Source: Globodera rostochiensis (taxonomy: Eukaryota > Nematoda > Chromadorea > Rhabditida > Heteroderidae). From it: a stretch of 64,000 nucleotides of DNA. Each line of letters starts with the position of its first letter. Position 1 is the stretch's first letter. Both the position numbers and the translations under genes were made by a program. Location of the stretch: the NCBI GenBank assembly GCA_018350325.1, contig JAEVLN010000009.1, forward strand, positions 1,509,388 to 1,573,387. The letters are read 5' to 3'. The notes beneath the pieces were generated by a model. That model had not been told where the DNA came from. It did not search any database and saw only the letters and a list, made by a program, of their open reading frames with translations. Shown in pieces: positions 24,301 through 36,300 of this stretch.

Positions 24301-27300
24301 TATGCTGTTTCCCTGCATAAGGCTTCCACTGCTCTTTGTAACCTGCCCGGCCTCTTCCATTCCTGGAAGGATATTCAAAACGCTCGCGTTGCTTCCCGGC
24401 TTGGCCATTTTCTTGCGGATCCACCTGCACAACCGGTGGACAGGCCTCCACCCGCTGGTGGGTCAGTCTCCTTCGGGTTTGGCTCCGGACCTTGAGGTTA
24501 AGCTTCCTCCTCCTCCTCAACTTTGTCTGGCTGCTCCTGATTGGCCGATTTGTCCACATGCAAATTTTCGGTCAGATCGTCCAGAGCATCCGTGAAGGCA
24601 CACAAGGATCGGGTCTGACAGTATGGGCTCGACTTTTGCCCAGAAAGCTTCGATGGACGTGCGTACATCCTCTTCCATTGCATATTGCAGCTGGGCCATC
24701 ATTAATTTCATTTCTTCTTGGGTGCTTTTCTTAGGCTTTTTCGCCGGTTCGCTGGTCGGGGGAGTATTTTTAATATTTTCGGTCTCCATTCGTTTCAAAT
24801 TAGCTGGGAAAGGGGGAAAAAGTTTACAAGTCGGCATTATGCGTAGGCGATTGGGATTGGGCAACTAGAGCGGTGGGGTAGGAAAAAAAACGGGCAAAAA
24901 TTTTTTGATTTTTTTTTGTGATATGTACACTGTTTTGTACAAAGTGTTGGACGGACGAATGCCCTTACTGACGCCGAGCAGCGCCTAACCGCCGCGCTTA
25001 TATTTGGTCAATGTGGGCGGTTCTTACAACGGAACTTCCCTCGAGTTGCGCCTCCCAAATTCGTTCTCCGACCGGTTGTAAAAGGATGCCTGGAGCCCAT
25101 TTGCCATCGGGCTCCCTTATCCATACTGTGTCCCCGGGGTCAAAGTCCTTTCCGTGTCTGTGGGTTTGCCCTATCGGAGAAGTCTGTTCCGTTCCGGTTT
25201 GGGACGTCTGCTGCCCGCGGACTATTGCTGTCATTTTTATTCGGTCCAATGTAGTACGATCTCTCGGCCTAAAAATTTTTTCGCCTGACTTTCCCCTTCC
25301 CCGATTGAGCAGGGGGTCGCCCTATACTCCTGCAGAAGGACGAATTGTGCCATTTTGAGACTCTTTCCCTCCACCGGCAGTTTAACCATCCTTCCTTAAA
25401 GGTTCTGACGAGTCGTTCTGCCTCTCCGTTCGAGGCCGGATGATATGCTGGTGAGGTCAAATGTTTGGTCCCTTCCCCTTGTAAAAACGTCTCCATCTCG
25501 CTGGACATAAATTGTGGTCCATTATCGGTGACAAAAGTCCTCGGAGAACCAAACATTCCAAAAATTTCTCTCAAATGATTAATAATTTCTGTTGAGTGCG
25601 TCGAGTTTGTTTGAAACACCCAAGGATATTTGGAGTGAGCATACCAAAATTAAAAAGTTTGTCCCCCAAATCGGGCCTGCCAAATCCCCGTGTACCCTTT
25701 CGAACGGGAATTTTGCCTCCGGCCATTTGTGGTCTACGTCAACTTTTGGTGGATTTGGGGCGTTTCTTTGCTCTTTCCCTATGGTATGGTTTTAAACTTT
25801 CTTCGATGGGTTCTTCCCACCCCTCCTTAATTTTTGCTTTTACTTGGGAAAGTATTGGGTCCATCGCTGTTTCCTTGGCTACCTGTTCCCGGTCCCACGC
25901 CATTTCGCTTAAGCTGTTCTCGTCCGCAAGGAGCAAAAAGGGAATTTCTTCCCTGAACTTAGCTTCGACCTGTTCCCATTTAATTAGAACTCGGGACAGG
26001 GCATCGGCTACTTTATTGGCTTTACCCTCCAAATAAATTACACAGGGTTCGAATTCCTGAATGGACATTAACCATCTGTTAAGTTTCTGGGCGCGTTTCG
26101 CAACCCAAAAGATAGCTTAAGCATTTGTTAAAGGCCCCAAGGCGTCACTATTCCGCACTTGTATGAGCTTTCGTTATCCAGCGGAATTTGCCAAAACCCT
26201 GAGGCCAAATCTAGGGTTGAGTACCACTTTTTCCCTGCCACCCTCAGAATTGTTTTATCCATTCTCGGTATTGGGTACGGGTCGGGTATGGTTATTTTGT
26301 TTAACGGTCTGAAGTCTACGCAGGGGCGCAGTTTGCCGTTTGACTTTTCAATGTTATGGGCCCAGGGGGTGTAACTTTTTTTGATAACTCCCGCCTCTAA
26401 CATTTTCTCGATTTGCATCTGCATTTCTTTCTCGTATTTTTCCGGCACTGGATATGGCCTTACTCTTTCTGGAATTTCGGATGTCGTTAATATGGGTGGT
26501 GACTTTAAATTGCATTCTCCGAAATCGTACTCATCTTTTGAAAAAACATCACAGTGTTTCTCCAGAATTTCATTCAATTTTTGGGTGATATTGCATTTTG
26601 AATCCGCCTCAGGCTTTTCACAAACAAAAATTTTTCCGTCACTTTTTCTCAAGAATGAACCGGTTTGCAAATCCAATAAAAACGGCAGATGCTTGAAAGT
26701 ACTTCTTCCCACAATTATATCGTACGAGCCCGATCCTCCGATCTTCGCTTTCACCACACAAATTAGTGTCGATACTTTACATTCGGCTATAGTTATTTTG
26801 ATGTTACTCTGACTCAAAATTGGTATTGTTTTCCCACTAACGCCGACCACTCCTAAAAGCTCTGCTGGGTCCATTTTCTCGATGCCCAACCTTTTAGCAG
26901 TTGAGTAACTGCATAGTGAGACGTGCGCTCCCGAGTCTAATAAGGCAATAATTTTACACCCATTTGCCTCTCCCCCAGTCTAAAGTGTTCGTCGCACTGG
27001 TCAACCGATGGAACGACTACTAACACCTCATTGATTTTCTTTTCCACTTCGTCGTTTCCTACACTTAGTTGAACTCGTCGAGAGGTTGACGGAATTTGCT
27101 GTGGTGATGGCCATCTTGCGGACAGCGGGATAGGGTTTTCGACTCTTTTTAGTATAGATGTTTTCGGAACGGCAATCATTTGTTCATTTTTCGTCCTTTT
27201 TCTTCCAGATTTTTCTTCCCGTTTTGGGGTTTCCTCCGTACGGTCACTCTCCCTTTGGGTGGGGTGACGGTCGTTGGGTCGGAATGCCCGCCAGCCATTT

Positions 27301-30300
27301 ATTAAAGTGGTAATAATTCCGACGTACTGAATGGCTTGGGCAATCGGCTGAGGCAGTAAAACTTAGGAACCGTAAAGGTTACGTAACAACAGCACAAAAA
27401 GGCCCATAATTGATTAAATGTAATAATTATTCCCCTCAGAAATAAAAAAAGTCCCTTTGAAACTATGCTTGCAGCAATCTGATCAGTTTGTTCGGATGTT
27501 TCCGCCCAATTATTCGGTTTTGACATTCGGGCAATTTCCTGGACTACTTTCGCAACTTCCATTGTTTCCTCAAAATGCTCTGGAGAATACAGTTCTTTAA
27601 GGGTTGCAATAATTCTATTTTTGAAGAATTGCGCATGCACTTCGGGTAGGTCAACATGAAGATTAAATGAAATAGGGAGCATTTCAAAACATTGGCCGGA
27701 CTGCCAATGGTAGTGCATTTCTCCCTCATTTATGAGAAAACATGGCTTTACTTCCAATATATTTTTGGTAACCAGTCTCGCTGACAAAATTTGATTATCC
27801 AAATAGAATCGTGCCAAAAGAGTGGGATTTGCCTCTGCTAACGTGAGCGTCTGATCAGCCAAAAATTGAAAACTTGTGCAAATTTTCCGTACCGTTTCCG
27901 TAAATAGTTGCTGAGTGTTTTCTGTAACTTTTGCACTGAGAGCTGTCAATTGTGCCGACAGCTGAGATGTGTATACCAATCCTACTTGGCCCGGCAGGAT
28001 GATTGGTGTTTGTTCCTGCGGTTCCCGCCGCATTTGTCCGCTCTCCTCACTGTAGTCAAAATTTCTTTTCATTCTATTCTTTTTGTTGGTTTTTCCACTT
28101 TGTTTTACCATTTCCTGAAATTGTGCTTCCGGAATGGCGAAAGCCTGATCTGACACGATAAATTTAGTCCCCTCACAATCCCTCATTTCGGTTAAATTCG
28201 CAAACGTTAGTGCAAAATCCCCTTCGTCCGCAGTCCAAATACTGGTTGAATATTTTCCTGGCCATTATGCTACCTTCACATATGCACATAATTGTGTGCG
28301 ATCCGATCTCCAAATTAAGCTAACCTTTGGGCATTTGCAAGTTCGTGTCTGGTATGGAAAGGCGGAGCACTCGTTAACCGGTGTATTCACTTCGGATATG
28401 CCATGCCGGGTAAAAAGTACAGTATTATATACATAGCAATTAGCCACCTCCACCGTACTCCAAAATAATCCCCTTGGCCACCATTTCCATCCTACTTCCA
28501 GTGAGTTGCGTGTTGCACGAAATGTCCCATTAACCTGTACTAATTCCCCTTCGGCTGATTCTTCCCTCATTTTCCGGCAAACGGTGATAGGGACCTCAAT
28601 TGGATTGGCTATTACTTCCTCGTACCGGGCTCCGAATAACCCTTTCCTTCTGGAAATTTTTGTTTTATACATTTGCAAGCAGTGGCCTCAGTTTTGTACT
28701 GTAAAGTATTCAGCCTAAATACCGACAATTCCATTGGAATTGGTATTCCCTTTGGCGTCCAAGAAGGACAGAAAGGATCAGCTGGAATTGACCACAAGCT
28801 CTTAGGGGCGTCCGGTAAGCAAATCATTGGACTAGCCGCCGTGTTCGTAGCCAGACCAGGCGTGAAAAGCGCTAGCATCGCAATTAGGGCCAAAAATAGG
28901 TGGCTAGCAATCCGTGCTTAGCCATTCTACCCCCTCCAAATCGCACTCTTCTTTGTGGTGATTGGGATCTGTCGTATTGATCGTTTCCTTCCCCGAAAGG
29001 AGTCGGTGATCGGCGACTATTTCGTTCATTTCGATATCCACTAGCCCTTTTTCCAAATCGCGTCCTTCCCTCTGTTATTTTCCCACCTTCGGGGTCCATT
29101 CTCTCCATATCTTCCTTCGTCTCTTTGTTCCCATCGGCGTCCATTTTGCCCCTCCCTTCTCATTTTTGTTCGGCAATCTAACAATATGCCCAGGGCGCCG
29201 ACAATAATAATAGATTCTTCTTTCCGCTCCTCTGTTAATGGTACCCCCTCGCTGTTGTTGGCCAAGTGCCAAAGCCACCTTTTGGTTGAAAGCTCAGCAA
29301 CAGAATCGACCACCGAAATTTGGTTCGACCTCCTCGCTGCAAGAAGCAATTCAAAATGTTGCGCTAGTTTATACGCGTTTGAATAATTTGCAGGCCTCCT
29401 CGCTTTGACCTCAAATTGGAGCTCAGGAGTCAGTCTCTCCAGAAACTCCTCCAACAGCCGCCTCCTTATCGATGATTCAGTGTCTCCGGCAAGCGCAGTT
29501 TGTATGGCCTCGTTTAGGCGGTTTGCGAATTCGTATACCCTTTCCGGGGGGCCTGTTTACAAATCGATAGGGCTTGTCGCGCAATTGATCGCGTATTCTC
29601 GTTTTCAAATTTTGCTTTAGATGATCCAAAGCAATCGTTAAGTCAGCGGGTTGGGGATCGATAGCTCCAATTCGGTTCGAGCCTGACCCTTTAAAAGAAT
29701 TCGCAATCGACTCAGTTTCTGGGGCTCCGTTAGTTGGGGATATAAAGAAAACATATCCTCCAACTTAGAAACCCAACGCGAGAAAGAAATGCTGGGATTG
29801 CCTATCGTAACTTTCCATCGGAGTTATTCCCCCTAGAAAAGGATCCGTGACCATTATTTCGCACTCCAACTGCTTTTGATGCATTGCGCCTTCGGGTGTT
29901 TCACTCTCAGATTGCGACTTTTGTTCTCCTTCCCCTCGGGGCCCTTCCTCCCCTCCGGGTAATTGTTCATGCTCGAAAGCATGCCCATTCTCCATCCACT
30001 CATTCCCAATAGATTCATTCTCCCATTCCAGGAGTTCCACTCGCCCCCTCAGTACTTCGATCTGTCGCTGTACTTTATCCGCTTCGCCTTTCACTTTTTC
30101 AATCATCTTGGAAAATTTGACTTTTGTTAGCTTTTCGAAGCTCTCATGGCGAGTTTGCATTTGATCGACTTTTTCTTCGACCCTGATCAACTGCTCTTCG
30201 ACTTGGAAATGGTCCGTTTCCTCCGTGTTTTCCAATTCGATCACGGATGTCTCCAGCCCATTTATTCTTCCAATCACTTCGGTATTGGGGGGCCGATTTG

Positions 30301-33300
30301 CCATTTCATTAATCTCCTTCTCCATTTTACGAAACTGCCGACAAACGGCTGATTCAAATACTCGCATTTGGGTCAGCACGTTTCTCCAATTTTGATTTTC
30401 TTCTGATTTGAAGAACATTGGGTCAAAATCCGAACCCGTTGCTGGGGGAATGGCAGCGTTTTCCTCCGCTCCGCTCATTTTTACCAATAATCACACAATT
30501 CCAATCAGCAAGCAACGAAAAGGGTTTTTATGCAAATTGAAAAAAATAGCACCCAGCTCAACTGGAAAAACACAATTTTACCAGCCAGAAATTTGGAGAT
30601 GATAGCACAACTGCCCGGCTGGAAGTACACAACTTTGACCAGCTCAAATTCTTTCACTGCTTCGTTGGGCACTGAGCCTCAACCACCGATCGAACCACCA
30701 GAAATTCGGGTCCCGGGTCGTGGCACCAAAAAGTGTTATGTCCGAACACTTGGGTAGGGTTTACCCGGTTTTCTTGGTTTGGTAACTTTTGGAAAATGCA
30801 AGTTTATTTGAAAAAAGCTAAGTTAAGAATTAAGGGTTGGATCGCTTCAGACAGGGAACCTGAGATTAAGAATGCAAAGTAAAAACCTGATTTTGGGGGG
30901 TTAGAACAGAGCTTATATAGTGGGCCAAGTTTGGGTGGGAGGGACGAGCAGAAGGAACATTACAATGGACTGTTATTGGGATGGGCATAACTTTTGGTCC
31001 GGAAGAGATGGGGAAGAGATTTGATTGATAGGTGGGGTCTGTTGTGGATTTGGTTTGGGGCAATGTGAAAAACAATTTTAAGAAAAATAGGAAAAGGGGA
31101 AATGAAGGGAAGACAATTTTTAGAACGGACAGACTCAACACAAACTCCATATTTATTCCACCAATTGCCAATTCATCCGTTGTTACCGACATTTTGCGTT
31201 TTATTTTTCTTATTTTAGACCTCACACACTCATGGATCTTAAGCAAAGTTAACGATTTGTTTTGCTAAATTAATGTCAACCGAAATTTTGTCAAATTCGG
31301 ATACGCTTATGTTAAGCTAGTCTTTCTTACTTAATCGAGCCACCCAGTGAGCGCAAAACTTTGTTGCAATTGAAAAACTTGCAAACAACAAAATGTTTGA
31401 TCTGGCCATTTGAAAATGCCTTTTCTTTTTCGCCATCCTTGTCATAATATGGGATGCAGATTTTTGGCATTGCTTCACTCTTAGGCTTGTAGAAAATGAC
31501 TCCATTTTTAATATTTTTTCAATTTCATCCTTAGACAGTTGTTCAGAAGGTTTATCAGGAAATTGATTCATCGTGAAACCAAAAGATTTTTTAATTAAAT
31601 TCATAAAAAAATGTGACAAACAAACGAGCCACTCTGAACTTAAGTTCCTACCCTACTAAAAATCATGAACTTTGGTAATATAAACTGAACGATGAAAGAA
31701 AAAAGCAAAAAAACTATTCAAAGCGGGTAGAAACTTAAAAGATGCAAAAATATAAATTATATTTGAAAATCTATTTTTTGTTTATATTTAATCAAATTTT
31801 GCAGTCCAAAAAATTTAAAAAAGTGGATGGGACTTAGTCGGCTTTTTTGTACTGAGACGTAACTGGCCAGACGCAAACGGCCAGACGCAAACGGCCAGAC
31901 GCAACTGGCCAGACGCAAACGGCCCGCTTCGAACAAACGAGGAAAAGAAAAAAACATTTTTGCTATTTGAATAAATGCTTTCGTTTCAATAAATGCTTTC
32001 GTTTCAAAAAATGATTACAAAAACATTGGTACTCAAATGTACGGATATGCGCGGATATCCGCGGATTTGACTTTCATATCCGTATCCATCCCTGTCCGTC
32101 CCCTTTTTTGAAATTCCGTATCCATCCATATCCGGATATATCCGCGGATATCCGGACATCCATGTCCATGCCCGCGGGAAAGTACCTTTTTTTCACCATC
32201 CCTTATTAAGAATTTTCATTTTTTTCTCTCGGCGACGCCTATTGGCATCGCCGATCACCTACAAAAAAAAAACCCCTAATAAAAATGGCTAATCAATTAT
32301 TTTTCACAATATTATTTAAAATATGCGTAACGGTTTTAAGGAAATTTCAAAAAATCTCGGTCGAGATCTCGGTCTAAAAAATGGTCCGAGACCTAAACTC
32401 TCGAAATTTTGAGATTTTTGATCTCGAAAATCTAGGTCTCGGCCCATCCCCAAATCTCGATCTCGGATTTTTCAAAATTCCGGGCTCTACTTGTTATAAC
32501 TTTATGAACTATGCCCAATCGCTTGGCTTTTGCTCTGTAATGATTCATTCCACTTTTCCCCAAATAGAATTGTTAAGAAAATGTCAAAAACGTATCGCGG
32601 AAGGGTGGTAACAAAAATAATAAGTCTTGCGACAGCATTTTGGGAATGCCCCCCCCCCCTCCATTTGCGAGCGATGGATTTCTTCGAAGTAGTTTTTTAG
32701 AACTCGCATTAACATTTCGCCAGGTTCATCGAGCAAAAGTTGGAGCATGCCAGTCCGACGGAGACGGCTCAGCTAATGGACTCATTGCGCGGCCACGTGG
32801 TGACATTGGCCTTGCACAAGTCCGGCACTCACGTGATCCGAACGGCGTTGGAATCGGTGGACAAAGCATCACAAATTGAGGCAAAACATTTAATTTAATT
32901 ATTTTTCTTTTTTTGTGTAATGATTGGGTCTTCCCCCCCCCCTCCATTTCTCATAATATTGGATCAAAAAAAGATTACTGGAACAGAATGAAAAAAAGGT
33001 GCTGAAAAAGAATATTCTATATAAAACAACTTTAGCCCTTATGCTTGACTATTTATATAAAAAAAATGTTATTTAGTAGAGACCGACCTGGACCTTGGTA
33101 CAGGCCTGGATTTTTCCTGTACCTGGACTTTTCCTGGACTTTGGTCCAAGAAATCAGGTCCAGGCACCTTCCTAAAATCCAGGTCCGGTCCGGGTCCAGG
33201 CATAAAAAACCTGGATTTCCTGGATTAAAAATACACCTCTAAAGAAGGTGTTTCTAAGCAACAGACAACAGAAATTTTGGTTGATTTTACCCGCAAATTT

Positions 33301-36300
33301 TAAATTTTAGTAACAGATCGCCTAATTTCGAAATATTTTAAAGTTTATTTTGGATTTTGATAGCAAATCTCAACAAAAAACGACAATTAGTAAAAAACAT
33401 TTAAGTCGAGGGGGACCATGGCTCCCCGAAGTTTTTTGAGAAAAAAATCATATGGTGAACCTTTTGTTTTACAAAATTAATAATTTTTAACCAATTTTCG
33501 TAACAAACCATCAAAAATTCGAAAATTTTTTCGGCGGCGCCTTCAGCACCGCCGACCCCCTCCCCCCAAAAATAAAGCAAAACTCTCAAAAAAAAACCTA
33601 GCATTTTGAAAATCGCAAATTTTCGCATTTTTGTGCAATTTTTTTAACAATGTAAAAAATTTACCAAAAATCGAAAAATTGCTTCTTGGACTCCCAGAAC
33701 TTTATTTTTGCCTTAATGTTTGGTTAAAAGTTGAATAAAGATTGGATTGCCCCATTAACGAGTTGTTTAGCATTAAAACAAGTGAATTTTTTGCTAATAT
33801 TAAAAAATAAGTATTTTTGAAAAAAGTCCAGGGCCCTGGGTACAGGCATCCGTACCCTGGATTTTTCCTGGACTTTGGTCCAGAAAATCAGGTTCAGGCA
33901 CCTTCTCCAAGTCCAGGTCCAGGAATTTTCAAATGTCGGTCTCTATTATTTAGATAATCAATGAGATATCGGCGCAAGTCCTTCTTCTGTCCCTCCATAA
34001 ATACGGCTGTTGGGTGATCGAATGTCTGCTTGAACACTGTACGGAGCAACAAAAGCGTCACGTGCTGGCACAACTTCATGGCAATGTGCTCAATTTGGTC
34101 ACGGATAAGTATGGTAGCCACGTGATCGAACATGTGCTTGAGCATGGACTGCCCGAAGACCGGGAGCCAATTGTGCGCTGTCTGCAAGAGAATGTGCTTT
34201 CCTTGGTCACGGATAAGTATGGTAGCCACGTGATCGAACATGTGCTTGAGCATGGACTGCCCGAAGACCGGGAGCCAATTGTGCGCTGTCTGCAAGAGAA
34301 TGTGCTTTCCTTGGTCACGGATAAGTATGGCGTCTTCGTGATTCAACATTTGCTTGAGCATGGACTGCCCGAAGACCGGGAGCCAATTGTGCGCTGTCTG
34401 CAAGAGAATATGCCCACTTTGGTCGCGGATAAGTATGGCGTCTTCGTGATTCAACATTTGCTTGAGCATGGACTGCCCGAAGACCGGGAGCCAATTGTGC
34501 GCTGTCTGCAAGAGAATGTGCTTTCCTTGGTCACGGATAAGTATGGTAGCCACGTGATCGAACATGTGCTTGAGCATGGACTGCCCGAAGACCGGGAGCC
34601 AATTGTGCGCTGTCTGCAAGAGAATGTGCTTTCCTTGGTCGCGGATAAGTATGGCAGCTTCGTGATCGAACATCTGATTGAGCATGGACTGCCCGAAGAC
34701 CGGGAGCGCATTGTGCGCAGTCTGCAAGACGACATTATGAAATATGCACAGGACAAGTTTGGCAGCCTCGTCATAAGGAAGTGTTTGATCTGCGGGACGG
34801 CGGAGCAGAAAAAGGCGCTGTTCGACAACATCTGTGGGGGGTGAGTTGCTTTTTGCATTAAATGTTTAAGGAATTTTTGTGAAGACGAATGGGGCAAATT
34901 GTTGGAGGGTTCGCGGTCTTTCAGACTTACAAAATCTTTTGAAATGCTGAATTAAATGACACATTTGGGGCCTAAAGTTTTATTTTTCTCAGAGGGCCGC
35001 AGACGCTTCAAAATGCTCGACAATTGATGGCTGACGAATTTGGCAGTCATGTGATTGAGGTCCTCCAAATATTCATTAGGGTTTCGTATAGACTCAATAA
35101 ATCGCGTTTATTTACGTACTGCATCTCGTTACCGAATAGAAAATTCCATTTGCCATATTTATTGTCAATTAAAAACGAGAGCATTAGGATTGCACAGTAC
35201 CGGTTAAAAACCGATTTTCGTTTAACCGGGTTTTTAGAGACTCGGTTTTCGTAACCGATTTAGAACTATGACCGGTTAACCGACCGGTTTTTTTCGGTTT
35301 ATGACCAGTGTTTTTCTTTTTTGGATTTGTTCAGTTCTCAAAAACGTTTGAAAATATTTTTCATTAAAAATAATAAAGATATTTTAATTTTCATTAATTT
35401 GCTAAGTAATTTTCTAAATTTTCAATAAGTAACTATTTTGAGCAGTGGAATCGAGACTTAATTTTGAGTGAGAGTCACGTTTAAGGATTTGGAACCGAGT
35501 CCATGACTGAGAACTTTTTAAAAACCCGTATTTTTTAAGTTTTTTTCAATGCACTGAAACTCGAGAAACAAAACCGATAAATGACCTTGAGAGTCGAGAT
35601 CTGACCCAAAAACAGAGACTCGAGGCCGAGACTTTTTCAAGGATTTTAATTTTAGGTTCAAAAATCGGGAAATTAAAAAAAATTCAAAATTTCTTGATCA
35701 AAATGATTCAGAAATTTTTCGAATACGGCACGGAAAATCAGAAAGCTCGGCTGGCGGACGCATTGCGTGGCCACGTGGTGACATTGGCTTTGCACAAGTA
35801 CGGCGGCCCCGTGATCCAAGCGGCGTTGAAATCAGTGGACAAAGCGTCACAAATTGAGGCAAAACATTTAATTTTATTATTTTTCTTTAATTTGTTTAAT
35901 GATTGGACCCCCCCCCCCCCTTCTTTGGTGCTGAAACAAATATTCCAACAAACAACTTTGGCGTTTGCTTTTAATCCGGTTTTTAGACTTTTTTGATAAA
36001 AATAATTTAATTTAGGTAATCAATGAGCTATCGGCGCTAGTCCTTCTTCTGTCCCTCCATAAATACGGCTGTTGGGTGATTCAATGTCTTCTTGAACACT
36101 GCACGGAGCAGCAAAAGCGTCACGTGCTGGAACAACTGCATGGCAATGTGCTCTCTTTGGCCACGGATAAGTATGGTAGCCACGTGATCGAACATGTGCT
36201 TGAGCATGGACTGCCCGAAGACCGGGAGCCAATTGTGCGCTGTCTGCAAGAGAATGTGCTTTCCTTGGTCACGGATAAGTATGGTAGCCACGTGATCGAA

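Larger units (their letters stand above)
24173..31260 (-). mobile_element. Degenerate Gypsy-type LTR retroelement with envelope-like ORF
   Basis: Minus-strand order: LTR (30734 to about 31260), primer-binding site, gag (30487 to about 29045), envelope-like region (about 28924-27302), pol with protease, truncated reverse transcriptase, RNase H remnant and integrase (27179-24998), then an unidentified ORF. The LTR ends in ...AACA just before the PBS. No second LTR in the same orientation was found; an inverted fragment lies at 23212-23308. Several frame changes and a reverse transcriptase deletion make it defective. The upper LTR limit is approximate. Confidence 0.8.
22846..32489. mobile_element. 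9.6-kb composite hAT-type element inside the PUF-B intron
   Basis: The left end TAGAGCCCGGCCGAG is matched by CGGGCTCTA at 32481-32489, both followed inward by CTCGAGATCTCGG-like palindromic words. The flanks are the perfect 8-bp duplication CTTGTTAT (22838-22845 and 32490-32497). PUF exons lie on both sides in the same orientation and phase. Inside are a hAT transposase C-terminal fragment (about 23310-23590), a 590-bp palindrome, a degenerate Gypsy-type element, and at about 32230-32260 a GC-palindrome motif. Confidence 0.85.

Noticed and set aside
31317..31619. Minus-strand 100-residue ORF between the LTR and the satellite
   Set aside because: No motif, AT-rich codon use and no conserved neighbour; indistinguishable from chance.
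22735..32723. Two separate PUF genes, one ending near 22700 and one starting near 32724
   Set aside because: The 8-bp duplication CTTGTTAT around the intervening element and the matching splice phase (CAAT|GTAGGA to CCAG|GTTC) fit one interrupted gene better.
33894..34727. A 277-residue minus-strand ORF with a regular 36-residue repeat
   Set aside because: It is the antisense shadow of the tandem type-6 PUF repeats; the plus frame has splice sites, conserved residues and paralogues. The same holds for minus ORFs at 36037-36492 and the plus shadows in copies A and D.
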